From contig JAMLGU010000001.1 of NCBI GenBank assembly GCA_023957575.1, forward strand, positions 1 through 64,000: a stretch of 64,000 nucleotides of DNA. Reading direction: 5' to 3'. Of this stretch, positions 8,044 through 17,360 are shown in pieces. The position numbers and the translations under genes were made by a program. This DNA comes from Chitinophagaceae bacterium (GTDB taxonomy: Bacteria > Bacteroidota > Bacteroidia > Chitinophagales > Chitinophagaceae). Within the stretch, counting starts at the first letter, position 1, and each line of letters starts with the position of its first letter. The notes beneath the pieces are model-generated. The model was not told the DNA's origin. It was given only the letters and a program-made list of their open reading frames with translations, and made no database searches.

Positions 8044-8940
8044 ATGGAAGAGATAAGGAAAATTGGAAATGTAAAGGACTATAATAATTGCCTTGGCATA
8101 GACACCCTGCACCCGCTTGTAAGTATTGTGAATTTTGACGATTTACCTGAGGTACAGACTCATAGACTTAATATGAGTATTTACGCTGTATTACTCAAAA
8201 ATATCAAATGCGGTGATTTACGTTACGGCAACAGTCATTATGACTATGCAGATGGCACATTGATTTTTATTGCTCCAGGTCAGTTATATGGTGTGGATAG
8301 CAAAGGGACTACAGTAAGACCATCAGGATATGCTTTGGTTTTTCATCCGGATTTGATTGCCGGAACCTCATTAGGGAAAAATATTAAAGACTATACCTTT
8401 TTTTCCTATGAGGTTGAAGAAGCCCTGCACCTCTCCAAGAAAGAAAGGAGGACTATCATTGATTGCTTTAATAAGATTAATGATGAAATAGACCAAAATA
8501 TTGATAAGCATAGCAAGACACTTATAGTATCAACAATTGAACTTCTTTTAAACTACTGTCAGCGTTTTTATGACCGACAATTTATAACACGAAGCACTGC
8601 CAATAAGGATATACTGACCCGATTTGAAAACCTATTGAACGATTATTTCAAATCAGACAGGTCAAGTACTTTGGGATTACCAACTGTTGCCCATTGTGCA
8701 GATGCACTACATCTATCACCAAATTATTTTGGAGACCTAATAAAAAAGGAAACAGGCAGCACTGCTTTGGACTATATACAAACACGATTAATTGATGAGG
8801 CAAAAAATCGGATATTTGACAGAAGCAAAACAATAAATGATGTTGCTAATGAATTAGGCTTTAAATACCAACAACATTTTACAAGGTTGTTTAAACAAAA
8901 GGTTGGAGTTACACCTAATGAGTACAGACATTTGAATTAA
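8044..8940 (+). CDS. AraC-family transcriptional regulator
   Basis: The 298-residue protein has an N-terminal cupin-like sensor region (about 15-160, with YADGTLIFIAPGQLY) and a C-terminal pair of helix-turn-helix motifs (about 195-296). The second HTH shows the family signature INDVANELGFKYQQHFTRLF and ends KVGVTPNEYR. It is transcribed away from the reductase/dehydrogenase cluster and most likely controls it in response to a small molecule. This arrangement, one AraC protein facing a set of AKR, ADH, CMD and cupin genes, recurs in Bacteroidota accessory DNA. It is convergent with the Argonaute gene, with four bases between the stops. Confidence 0.93.
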   Translation: MEEIRKIGNVKDYNNCLGIDTLHPLVSIVNFDDLPEVQTHRLNMSIYAVLLKNIKCGDLRYGNSHYDYADGTLIFIAPGQLYGVDSKGTTVRPSGYALVFHPDLIAGTSLGKNIKDYTFFSYEVEEALHLSKKERRTIIDCFNKINDEIDQNIDKHSKTLIVSTIELLLNYCQRFYDRQFITRSTANKDILTRFENLLNDYFKSDRSSTLGLPTVAHCADALHLSPNYFGDLIKKETGSTALDYIQTRLIDEAKNRIFDRSKTINDVANELGFKYQQHFTRLFKQKVGVTPNEYRHLN

Positions 8941-8944
8941 CCTC

Positions 8945-11020
8945 TTACAGAAACCAAAGACTTTCCCTGCCAAAGTCCGGCAGCTTATCGTGTTGAAAAT
9001 GGGGGTAAATTTCTGCAACCATTTCAGGGTATTTGATTGTAACCGGCAAACTCTGCTGATTGGTGCTTTTCCAATACATACGGCTGAACTGATATACCTG
9101 GTCAATGAGTTGTTCAACTAAATTCATATCCTCTAACATCCCCTCAACTGTTGACGATAAAGCAATCTTCACCGGAAAATGATATTCCTTCTGTGCAGGT
9201 TTTGCCGTTGCATCGTACCGGGTATTATTGAACAACAAGTATTCTGATTTACCAACTTTTACAATTGTACCACTGTAAGGCATCAGGTTATTTCCATCTT
9301 TCAAATCAAAGCCCAATAGTTCTTTGCTTTCCGTTTTATTGATTGTAACAACTATCACGGGTATGTTTAAGCCCAATGTATGCAGCGTTCTCAGGATTGG
9401 TTCTAATTCCTTTTTACCAATGTCCTTGTAGAAATGAATAATGAGCCTTGAAGCTGTGTAATTAACTGCAATGAACTTTGCAACTGCTTCACGGATTGAA
9501 CCTGCAAGACTTACTGTATCGTTGCCTTTGAAGCAGTCAAAGCCTTTGAACATTCCTTCGTTATTAAAGCAAAATGCAGAACCTACAAATCTTGTTTTTC
9601 TTGTTACTGAATAAAATGCACCAACACCAACAATTAATTCATTATTGGTAGGTCTGTTTAATCTCCACGGCACACCGCCCAACTTTGCCAGCATTGCAAT
9701 TTCAATATGAGGCAGGAATGTATTGAAGTAAGAATTTGGCTTACCGTTTTTGTATAGGTGTTCACTTTTGATTACCTGTGAAAGCACACCTTCATACAAT
9801 AGAATTTCTTTGATTTTATAGTAAATGTTTTTCCTTGCTTCATCCTTCTCTAATTTGGGAACCGGATTAACAAACAAAGCCATGTATTGAGTATCGGGAA
9901 GCCATTCTGCGTTCTTCACAGCATTTTTAACTGCTGCAACTGCATTTTGTACAGTATCAAATTCAACATTCTTTGAAATTTCTAACTCAAAGGGAACTTT
10001 GATGTAGTCCTGCAACTTTGGAAATGAAAATTTACCGTCAGTCCATCCACTATTGAAATACTTGTATAGTTCTGTAACTGCACTTGCTTTATCCGACTGC
10101 TGATAAATGAAAAAGAATTTGAAGTTGCTTGGCTTTTGTGGCAACTGGTAAGGACCTTTTGACTTAAAATCTTTCTTGGGTTCTTTACCTGTTTTGCCAC
10201 CTGAATAAAGCAAGTCGTTTGATGTAGAACTAATGACCCGATACTGTTCTGCAACCGGCTTGTAAAAGCCGTTTGTTCCGATTGGAATTAAACTACGAAA
10301 AGTATCATTGTCAAAATACTTGGTGTAGAAGTCTTGCAATACATTCAAGTATCGTGGATAGCGGTTAGATAAGTTCGGTATATCATGGGCAATCTCTAAA
10401 TGTGGTTTGATGTCATTACTCAATACAGGAAAGCACTTGTCAGGCATATTGATTACTTCCTGTGGTCTGAATTTCCATTTGTATAAGATGCCATTGCAAA
10501 CTATCCAATTGTAAAGGTTGGTATTGAAGTTATAAATCTCTGAAACAGGTTTGGCAAAAATCTTTGTTGTGCCATCATAAGACAAAACTAATTCGGGCTT
10601 ATCTGTAACCCTTGCATATTGCACCTTTACAGTAAACTGGTTGTACACATTGTATTTTGCATTGCTTTTATCCTTGTCGTGAAACCATACTTCTGTTTCG
10701 CTTGTAAAATTCTGATGGATGATGTCAGCAATACCCATGAAGTAATCCCGAATGAGATAGCGGTAATAATGATTTGCGAACCTGTGAGAAACTGATAAAT
10801 CAATTTCCAGTTCAATTGCTCCGTCTTTGGCTGGCTGAAAATCGGTGTACAGTTTGTTTAACTCCAGCAGTTCTAATGCAGAAAGTTTATCATCAAGAAG
10901 CCCTTGCAAATCATCTTTGAATACCGGGTAAAAATCAGTCTGCTTCTGCTTGTAAAAAGCGAATGTCTGTTTCCCTGTCGGTGGTTCAAATGGAATGATA
11001 TTTAAGAGAAGCTCTTGCAA
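8945..11020 (-). CDS. Prokaryotic Argonaute, PIWI catalytic residues apparently missing
   Basis: The 691-residue protein reads as a long pAgo. N-terminal and L1 parts are seen as LSYDGTTKIFAKPVSEIY (about 147-164). The MID domain has the guide 5'-phosphate motif: Tyr400, Lys404, Gln415 and Lys446 in MLAKLGGVPWRL. PIWI begins at about 461 with ELIVGVGAFYS, where active enzymes have VGxD; the first catalytic Asp is Gly or Ala here. The third position, in RLIIHFYK (525-532), lacks the RDG, and the last, IKYPEMVA (662-669), lacks Asp/His. The C-terminus is WFL, fitting the carboxylate role in the MID pocket. Family knowledge: such proteins bind a guide but do not cut and rely on partner effectors. 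It is the last gene of the type I operon, 24 bp after the four-helix-bundle gene. Confidence 0.9.
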   Translation of the reverse strand: MQELLLNIIPFEPPTGKQTFAFYKQKQTDFYPVFKDDLQGLLDDKLSALELLELNKLYTDFQPAKDGAIELEIDLSVSHRFANHYYRYLIRDYFMGIADIIHQNFTSETEVWFHDKDKSNAKYNVYNQFTVKVQYARVTDKPELVLSYDGTTKIFAKPVSEIYNFNTNLYNWIVCNGILYKWKFRPQEVINMPDKCFPVLSNDIKPHLEIAHDIPNLSNRYPRYLNVLQDFYTKYFDNDTFRSLIPIGTNGFYKPVAEQYRVISSTSNDLLYSGGKTGKEPKKDFKSKGPYQLPQKPSNFKFFFIYQQSDKASAVTELYKYFNSGWTDGKFSFPKLQDYIKVPFELEISKNVEFDTVQNAVAAVKNAVKNAEWLPDTQYMALFVNPVPKLEKDEARKNIYYKIKEILLYEGVLSQVIKSEHLYKNGKPNSYFNTFLPHIEIAMLAKLGGVPWRLNRPTNNELIVGVGAFYSVTRKTRFVGSAFCFNNEGMFKGFDCFKGNDTVSLAGSIREAVAKFIAVNYTASRLIIHFYKDIGKKELEPILRTLHTLGLNIPVIVVTINKTESKELLGFDLKDGNNLMPYSGTIVKVGKSEYLLFNNTRYDATAKPAQKEYHFPVKIALSSTVEGMLEDMNLVEQLIDQVYQFSRMYWKSTNQQSLPVTIKYPEMVAEIYPHFQHDKLPDFGRESLWFL

Positions 11021-11044
11021 TGGTAAGTTATTAATTGTTAGTTG

Positions 11045-11407
11045 TTAATGTTTGATGTTTTGTTTGGCGGTTTTAATGATAGTGGTAATGAGTTTAATTA
11101 TTTCAATAGCATCGGTATTGATGCTATCAAATTCCGGTTCTGTCAAATAATCTGTTGCCTTCAGTAATTCCAGCCAATACAATGTTTCGTTTATTTCCTT
11201 TTGAGCTACTGAAAGCTTATGAATAAAATCTACTTTGCTTTCGCTGTGTTCCGCTTCTCTTACCATTGCACCTACCGATGTGCCGCTTCTTAAAAGCTGC
11301 TTTGACATAACATACTCCTGCTTGTCAGCGTTTAAATACTGGTAGAGTTTTACAATACGAATTGCAAAATCAAAACTCTTTTGCTTTATGACATTTTCTT
11401 TGCTCAA
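11045..11407 (-). CDS. Four-helix-bundle protein (S23/bAvd-like)
   Basis: The 120-residue product has the four-helix-bundle (23S rRNA intervening-sequence) family pattern: SFDFAIRIVKLYQYL, QLLRSGTSVGAMVREAE, KLSVAQKEINETLYWLELL and a last helix of about 30 residues. The LRSGTSVGANxxEA-type segment is its signature. Family members bind nucleic acid or form pentameric barrels with diversity-generating reverse transcriptases, and many stand alone with unknown function. They are often found inserted in restriction loci. Here it lies between the RhuM-like and Argonaute genes on the same strand, 24-37 bp from each. No reverse transcriptase is nearby. Confidence 0.88.
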   Translation of the reverse strand: MSKENVIKQKSFDFAIRIVKLYQYLNADKQEYVMSKQLLRSGTSVGAMVREAEHSESKVDFIHKLSVAQKEINETLYWLELLKATDYLTEPEFDSINTDAIEIIKLITTIIKTAKQNIKH

Positions 11408-11444
11408 CGTTTACAATTTATCATTAACAATTAATCATTAACTC

Positions 11445-12470
11445 TCATTTTTTATTTTTGGGCTTGTTGGTAATCTTCTTCACTTCCTTGTCAAAATCAC
11501 TTTCAAAATTGCGGTCTTGAATTACCCTGAATTTGCTGTACTCTTTCTCTGCCAGTTTCATTGCTACATCGTGGCTTACTTTTCCGGCATCTTTGAGTAT
11601 GTTGTATTCGTTGAATTGAAGGAAAGCATCTAACCGTGTAACCCAATCAGCCATTTTCATAGGGATTTGCCTTTCGGCTTGCAATTCGGCAAAATCAAGG
11701 TACATGGTAACAATGCGTTCCAGTTCTTTGATTTCCTTTTCCTGCAAGTAGTTCTTAGCTGTACCAATGTCCGTTTTCAAGACTTTGCCTTTGGGTGCAT
11801 TCTTCCAGGTGGTTAAGCCCATATTGGGCTGTGAGGCATCGGCACGGTCTGCTATCAATTCGGCTGCTGTTTTTCCTGTAATAGCCCAATGCAATTTGTT
11901 CTGAACTGTTTTAAAGAACTTCTGCGTTATTTCAGCATCCTTGCTGTAATCAATGCTGCACTGCTCGTATATGTCGGTAATTTTTAGGTAGAAGCGTCTT
12001 TCGCTTGCCCGTATCTCCCTGATACGTTCCAAGAGTTCATCAAAGTAGTCTTTGCCAAAGCGTTTGCCTTGTTTCAGGCGTTCATCGTCTAATACAAAGC
12101 CTTTGATAATATACTCCCGAAGTGTTTTGGTAGCCCAAATACGAAACTGGGTAGCATTAATGGAATTTACCCTGTAGCCTACGGCTATAATGGCATCGAG
12201 ATTATAAAAGTCCAAATCCCGGCTTACATCCCGGTTTCCTTCTTTTTGAACTACTCGAATTTTTCGAGCAGTTGCCGTTTCCTCCAATTCTCCTGTTTTG
12301 TATATCTCTTTCAGGTGGTAGGTGATGGTATGACTTTCCACACCGAATAACTCAGCCATCCTTTTTTGGGTAAGCCAAAAGGTTTCGTCATTAAAAATCA
12401 CTTCTATTCTCACATCACCGGTAGGGGTGTTGTAAAAAATGATGTCGCTATGTTGGGGGTTGTCTGCCAT
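11445..12470 (-). CDS. RhuM-family protein
   Basis: The 341-residue protein matches the RhuM family: IIFYNTPTGDVRIEVIF and ETFWLTQKRMAELFGVESH (a predicted N-terminal DNA-binding HTH), then YNLDAIIAVGYRVNSINATQ and FRIWATKTLREYIIKGFVLD. The C-terminal part has FYLKITDIYEQCSIDY and an ITGKTAAELIADRAD segment that resembles Fic/Doc-linked regions. RhuM was first named in a Salmonella pathogenicity island; a biochemical role is not established. It is frequent in type I restriction loci, usually beside hsdR or hsdS, as here. It lies 113 bp after hsdR. It might be a regulator or an effector; neither can be decided from sequence. Confidence 0.9.
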   Translation of the reverse strand: MADNPQHSDIIFYNTPTGDVRIEVIFNDETFWLTQKRMAELFGVESHTITYHLKEIYKTGELEETATARKIRVVQKEGNRDVSRDLDFYNLDAIIAVGYRVNSINATQFRIWATKTLREYIIKGFVLDDERLKQGKRFGKDYFDELLERIREIRASERRFYLKITDIYEQCSIDYSKDAEITQKFFKTVQNKLHWAITGKTAAELIADRADASQPNMGLTTWKNAPKGKVLKTDIGTAKNYLQEKEIKELERIVTMYLDFAELQAERQIPMKMADWVTRLDAFLQFNEYNILKDAGKVSHDVAMKLAEKEYSKFRVIQDRNFESDFDKEVKKITNKPKNKK

Positions 12471-12583
12471 GTTTAAAATGTAATTTTCGCTTTATCCAAT
12501 AGGTTTTTCAAATTCCAAATACTGTTGTCAATGGTAGTAATATCAATATCATTTAATTACTCAAAATCAATCTTCCTTTCTAT

Positions 12584-15500
12584 TTAAAGTTGACCTCCAA
12601 CACCCTTAAACTTCTCTACAAACGAAACCAGCTTTTGGAAAACACTCTGCTTCTTAGTCAAATACTGAGGATTTAAAGGGCTCATTTTCGGTAAAAGAGC
12701 ATTCAATTCTGTTCCATTCTCACTTGCAAATTCACGTTTTAAAGAAGCTGTTATATATCGTTTTGCTTCTTCTTCATTTAAATTTTCTTCTGCGATTAAT
12801 TCTGAAGCTTCCGTTTTTTGTTTGCTTTGAGCAAACGCAAAGAATGAATCTATAACATTGGCTTTGTCTTGAAGGGTATCAAGGTCAGTTTCATTAATAA
12901 AATCAACTACCAGGCTCTCCTTTGCCCTATTACCAACACTTGCACGAATAACCCTGCGTATTTCTTCAATTAAAGTAGCTTTGTCTTTTGTCTTTTTGTT
13001 GTGCTCAAAAATTAATTCGAGAATATAGTCAAGGTTAATCTCTTGCGATTTGAGTAAGTCAACTTCAAAAACTACATCATCCCAATCAATCGTTGATTCT
13101 TCAGATTCTTTCCCACTCTTCTCTCGTCTTAACCAGTCTCGTATATCATTGTAGGTAGAACGGTAATCCTGAACTGTCCTTTCTTTGAGCAATTCAATTT
13201 TTTGCATTGCAGCAATATCCTCGTCTGTTACAAAATGAGCTTTTTTAAATTCCTCAACTGCTTCTGGATTGTTGATGTCAATTGCTTGAAGTGCTTTAAG
13301 GTGGTTAAATTCATCGTAGTTCTGGAGTATGTTTTCAACTCTCAAATACTCTCCGAATAGTTTTGCAAATTCCTTTTTGTCTTTCTCTTTTACGATTTCA
13401 TCAGGGTTGGGGAACTTATCATTTAACTCTTTTACTACTTCAACATAACCCCTACGTGCTTCACCAGTAACAATGTCTGTAAAGCCTTCCAAATATTCTT
13501 TATAGCTCTTTTCAAGAACCACATTTTTAGTATTGCTATCTCCGAAAAGGGTAATTGCGTCAATAGTTGCTTTTTCTAAATCACGGAATGTTATAATGTT
13601 GCCAAATGTCTTTGTTGCATCGTAAATTCTATTTGTTCGTGAAAAGGCTTGAATCAAGCCATGATAACGCAAATTCTTGTCAACGAACAATGTGTTTAAG
13701 GTCGGAGCATCAAAACCAGTAAGGAACATCCCGACTACAATAATTAAGTCAATTTCTCTGTTCTTTACACGTTTGGCAAGGTCGCGGTAATAATTTTGAA
13801 ATTCTTTACTGTCAACGCTGTAACTGGTGCTGTATAGGACGTTATAATCATGGATGGCTTTGGTTAAAAATTCCTTGGCACTGCTATCTAATGCCGAAGG
13901 TTCAAAACTTTCATCCACTATTTCACCGATTGCACTTTGTTCCTCATTGGCTGCAAAGGAAAAAATTGTCGCAATCCTTAAAGGTTTATCGCTACCCTTT
14001 TGCAAGTTGTTTAGTTCCTCATAATAACATTTGGCTGCATCAACACTACTTACGGCAAACATTGCATTAAAACCCTTGTTACTTCCTTGGTTCCGGTGCG
14101 TTTTTATCCTGAAATTCTGTAAAACATATTGTGATATTTCTTTAATACGAGAAGGATGAAGCAAAGCCTTTTTATTTTCTGCTGCACTTAACTTTTTTTC
14201 GTCTTGTTCGGTTTCTATGTTCTTAAATTGCGGTCGAACATCATTGTAATCAACTTTGAATTTCAGAACTTTTTCATCTCTAATGGCATCAGTAATTACA
14301 TATGAGTGCAGTTCACGTCCAAAAACACTGGCTGTAGTATCCGCCCCTAAGGCATTTTGCGGAAAAATGGGTGTTCCGGTAAACCCGAATTGATAGAACT
14401 TCTTGAATTTCTTTTGCAGATTCTTTTGTGCCTCTCCAAATTGTGAACGGTGTGCTTCATCAAAAATGAAAACTACCTGCTTTTGATAAATGGCTAAATC
14501 GCCCTCACTTTTCATGAGGTTATTTAGTTTCTGTATGGTTGTTACAATAATCTTATTATCCTCTTTTTCAATATTTCTCTTTAAGCCTGCTGTGCTATCA
14601 GAGCCGTTTACGCTATCTGGAGAGAAACGCTGATATTCTTTCATCGTTTGAAAGTCCAAATCTTTACGGTCAACTACAAAGAATACTTTATCAATAAAGT
14701 CCAATTGAGTTGCTAATCGTGCTGCTTTGAAACTGGTAAGTGTTTTGCCTGAACCTGTGGTGTGCCAAACATAACCACCACCGTCTGTTGTTGACCATTT
14801 CTTTGCTTCATAGGAACTTTTTATTTTCCATAACATGCGTTCTGTTGCAGCAATCTGATAAGGTCGCATGACAAGCAGTGTATCACTCGTGTCAAAAACA
14901 GAATAGGTAAGCAATACATTTAATAAAGTATGTTTTTGGAAAAATGTTGCCGTAAAGTCTTTTAGGTCTTTGATTAATGTATTATCAGCCTTTGCCCAGT
15001 TCATGGTAAAGTCAAAGCTGTTTTTATCTCGTTTTACCGTGTTGGCAAAGTACCGGCTGTCCGTACCATTTGATATGACAAATAGCTGTATGTATTTAAA
15101 AAGTGAATTACTGCTATTAAAACTTTCTTTGGAGTAACGATGCACCTGATTAAAAGCCTCTCGTATTGCAACTCCTCGTTTTTTAAGTTCTACTTGCACC
15201 AGAGGTAAGCCATTCACTAATATGGTAACATCATAACGATTGGCATGTGTGCCTTTTTGTTCAAATTGTTTGATGACCTGCACTTTATTACGTGCAATAT
15301 TTTTTTTATCTACTAAGTAGATGTTTTGGATATGCCCATCATCGAAAACGAAATCGTGAATATGGTTGTCGTGAATTTTTCTGGTTTTTTCAACGAGGTT
15401 GTCGCTTGGCTTATCTAAATATTCTTCTACAAAACGAATCCATTCAGCATTTGTAAATGTTACATTGTTTAGCGATTGCAATTGCACTCGTACATTCGCC

Positions 15501-15691
15501 AACATAGCTTCCTGAGTGTTTAGGCTTATCGGGTTTTCATAACCTTGATTTTCGAGGTCTTCGATAAATTCACGTTCAAGGGCATACTCCGTTTGATACA
15601 CGGCTGGCGGCTCATTCACAACTGAATCCTTGATGTAGTTATCCAGTACAATGAAATTGTTTGATTCCGCTATTGTTTTGTAAGTGCTCAT
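12584..15691 (-). CDS. hsdR: Type I restriction enzyme, R subunit
   Basis: The 1035-residue protein is the ATP-dependent translocase/nuclease subunit of a type I enzyme. The nuclease is of PD-(D/E)XK type with Asp154, Glu168 and Lys170 (YDVTILV then QVELKK). The SF2 motor follows with Walker [11 protein letters not shown] (311-320), DEAH at 411-414, FGFTGTP and, in the second RecA fold, [16 protein letters not shown] and QAFSRTNRI. The C-terminus is helical and ends in GGQL. Length and motif order are normal and all key residues are present, so activity is expected. It is separated from hsdMS by the GxxExxY gene and followed by the RhuM-like gene, all on one strand. Confidence 0.97.
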   Translation of the reverse strand: MSTYKTIAESNNFIVLDNYIKDSVVNEPPAVYQTEYALEREFIEDLENQGYENPISLNTQEAMLANVRVQLQSLNNVTFTNAEWIRFVEEYLDKPSDNLVEKTRKIHDNHIHDFVFDDGHIQNIYLVDKKNIARNKVQVIKQFEQKGTHANRYDVTILVNGLPLVQVELKKRGVAIREAFNQVHRYSKESFNSSNSLFKYIQLFVISNGTDSRYFANTVKRDKNSFDFTMNWAKADNTLIKDLKDFTATFFQKHTLLNVLLTYSVFDTSDTLLVMRPYQIAATERMLWKIKSSYEAKKWSTTDGGGYVWHTTGSGKTLTSFKAARLATQLDFIDKVFFVVDRKDLDFQTMKEYQRFSPDSVNGSDSTAGLKRNIEKEDNKIIVTTIQKLNNLMKSEGDLAIYQKQVVFIFDEAHRSQFGEAQKNLQKKFKKFYQFGFTGTPIFPQNALGADTTASVFGRELHSYVITDAIRDEKVLKFKVDYNDVRPQFKNIETEQDEKKLSAAENKKALLHPSRIKEISQYVLQNFRIKTHRNQGSNKGFNAMFAVSSVDAAKCYYEELNNLQKGSDKPLRIATIFSFAANEEQSAIGEIVDESFEPSALDSSAKEFLTKAIHDYNVLYSTSYSVDSKEFQNYYRDLAKRVKNREIDLIIVVGMFLTGFDAPTLNTLFVDKNLRYHGLIQAFSRTNRIYDATKTFGNIITFRDLEKATIDAITLFGDSNTKNVVLEKSYKEYLEGFTDIVTGEARRGYVEVVKELNDKFPNPDEIVKEKDKKEFAKLFGEYLRVENILQNYDEFNHLKALQAIDINNPEAVEEFKKAHFVTDEDIAAMQKIELLKERTVQDYRSTYNDIRDWLRREKSGKESEESTIDWDDVVFEVDLLKSQEINLDYILELIFEHNKKTKDKATLIEEIRRVIRASVGNRAKESLVVDFINETDLDTLQDKANVIDSFFAFAQSKQKTEASELIAEENLNEEEAKRYITASLKREFASENGTELNALLPKMSPLNPQYLTKKQSVFQKLVSFVEKFKGVGGQL

Positions 15692-15744
15692 TTGTCTGAA
15701 TTAATTGTCTGAATTAGGATTTTTAGGATTGATTGATTGTAGGA

Positions 15745-16164
15745 TTATTTCCTGTAGTCTTTATTTTCAGGGTGATTGACGTTATATACTCGTTTAAATT
15801 CCAAACTTTTTGAACCGAAATTTATTAGTAAGCCAATGGGTAAATTATACGCCTGGCAATAATTCATTGCCTGCGCTAAATGCACCTCTTCCAACTTTAT
15901 TAAGGCTTTCAATTCTACCATTACCAAATCTTCAACAAAAAAATCTACACGCCTTGTTCCAATATCAATGCCGTCATAAAAAATACTCATTTCCATTTCC
16001 CGCTTAAAACCCAACCCCTGCTTCTCCATTTCAATAGCCAATGCCCGCTGATAGATAACTTCCTGAAATCCGTTACCCAGTGTGCTATGCACTTTCATGG
16101 CACAGCCAATTATCTTATGCGTTAAATCTTCATGTTTCATTTGAACCCTGTTATTAATTTTCAT
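15745..16164 (-). CDS. GxxExxY protein (PD-(D/E)XK nuclease-like)
   Basis: The 139-residue protein carries the family signature GNGFQEVIYQRAL (GxxExxY) and a nuclease-like core: RRVDFFVEDLVMVELKAL, with an Asp and an E-x-K spaced as in PD-(D/E)XK folds, matching the PDDEXK_3 family. The preceding SFQE-type Glu and the D-ELK triad are all present. Members are very common in Bacteroidota, often dropped between genes of unrelated operons, and their substrate is unknown. Two starts are possible: ATG at 16164, behind an AGGA, and ATG at 16140 (MKHEDLTHKIIG), where most relatives begin. It lies 32 bp after hsdS and 53 bp before hsdR. Confidence 0.88.
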   Translation of the reverse strand: MKINNRVQMKHEDLTHKIIGCAMKVHSTLGNGFQEVIYQRALAIEMEKQGLGFKREMEMSIFYDGIDIGTRRVDFFVEDLVMVELKALIKLEEVHLAQAMNYCQAYNLPIGLLINFGSKSLEFKRVYNVNHPENKDYRK

Positions 16165-16196
16165 TTCTAAATCCTGTCATCCTAAAATCTTAAAAA

Positions 16197-17360
16197 TCAT
16201 AATTCAGACAATGGAAAGGTTAGTAATAAATCCCTATAATACGCATACTGCTTTTTCCTTAACTCAATCTCTTTTGGCAAACCTTCGCTAATGGATGTTG
16301 TAAGCGTATCGAATTTATCAAGGATAGTAACAATACGGTTTTGTTCTCTGATTGATGGAATTGGGATTTTAAAATTCTTTATCATACTTGAATTTAAATC
16401 TCCTCTTGCACCTTGGCCAAGATTTTTAAGATTTTCATGGTTAAAACTGACCCAATGAAACACATATCTATACAGTGCTTTTTGTGGATTAATTTCTAAA
16501 CATAAACAGTGTTGATTAGTAGTTAGTGGAATCTTATTTATGGCTGACCGCCCTGCTGTTGCTCCTGAAATGGCTATAATTACACAATTAACAGGAATCC
16601 ATTTTGTAGCAGTATTTTTTAATGCAAAATCACTAATAAACATTTCTGTACTATTAATATCAGAAAATTTAACCTCTTGAGTTCTTAACCAAGGGATAGT
16701 ACCATTTTCGTAAAATTTTGGATTACCAGCTTGTGGTGTACTTCCTGAATAAGACTTTATAGTTACTTCTCCCAACGTCTTCCACTCAACTTCCTCACCT
16801 TCAAAACTTAACAATTGCTCTCGATAATAACTATACTGTTTTTTACGAGCTGTAAGCTCTGCTGTAAGCTCTGCTGTAAGCTCTGCTGTAAGCTCTGTGA
16901 ACTTATCGAGAATACGAATAATTTCTTTTTGAACTTCTAATGGCGGGATGGGGATTTGAAGTTTCTCAACAACGAAATTATCTAACGTTGGTATGCCTGC
17001 AACTCTAACTCTTGATTTTAAGAAGGGCTGCTCACCAATCAGAAAATAATAGAGAAATTTATTATTTAAAGCTTCTGAATGTTCAAGACAAAAACAACCA
17101 TCTGACGACCAAAATTCAACAGCACTAAAACCAACAGTGCCAGCAGAAGCCCCCACGTTAATTATCATTACTGTATCTTTTGGACGATTAGATTTTGAAT
17201 AAAATCCCAATGGTTCTAAACCACCATGAAATACAGGAAACTTCTCATCATTTGAGAGTTCACTTCTTGTCAATCTTTTTCCACGAAGTACTTTGGATAC
17301 TTCCCCCAAAGTTTTCCACTCCACTTCCTTGCCTTGTAATAATTTATCTTTAAAACTCAT
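16197..17360 (-). CDS. hsdS: Type I restriction-modification specificity subunit
   Basis: The 387-residue protein has two target-recognition domains (about 12-135 and 191-320), each opening with the same block [10 protein letters not shown], and two conserved helical spacers, [18 protein letters not shown] and [18 protein letters not shown]. The central spacer contains TEL followed by three TAEL repeats and TA (155-171), directly after the first LDKF helix. In EcoR124-type enzymes the number of TAEL units sets the distance between the two half-sites of the recognition sequence. Start ATG overlaps the hsdM stop by four bases (ATGA), so the two are translationally coupled. The DNA target itself cannot be predicted by eye. 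Confidence 0.96.
   Translation of the reverse strand: MSFKDKLLQGKEVEWKTLGEVSKVLRGKRLTRSELSNDEKFPVFHGGLEPLGFYSKSNRPKDTVMIINVGASAGTVGFSAVEFWSSDGCFCLEHSEALNNKFLYYFLIGEQPFLKSRVRVAGIPTLDNFVVEKLQIPIPPLEVQKEIIRILDKFTELTAELTAELTAELTARKKQYSYYREQLLSFEGEEVEWKTLGEVTIKSYSGSTPQAGNPKFYENGTIPWLRTQEVKFSDINSTEMFISDFALKNTATKWIPVNCVIIAISGATAGRSAINKIPLTTNQHCLCLEINPQKALYRYVFHWVSFNHENLKNLGQGARGDLNSSMIKNFKIPIPSIREQNRIVTILDKFDTLTTSISEGLPKEIELRKKQYAYYRDLLLTFPLSEL
16849..16896 (-). repeat. Four exact 12-bp tandem repeats in hsdS
   Basis: GCTGTAAGCTCT on the + strand is repeated four times without a mismatch, encoding ELTA units of the central helical spacer of HsdS. Each unit is twelve bases, so gain or loss by slippage keeps the frame and adds or removes four residues. 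The identity of all four copies, including wobble positions, indicates recent expansion or continuing turnover. Confidence 0.97.

Noticed and set aside
8945-11020. Classification as an active DNA-guided slicer of the long-A type
   Set aside because: The PIWI segments do not show the DEDX residues at the expected places; a full structural alignment is still needed.
16849-16896. Four repeats considered as part of a CRISPR array
   Set aside because: The 12-bp units are contiguous without spacers and are in frame within hsdS. No CRISPR array or cas gene was seen in the window.
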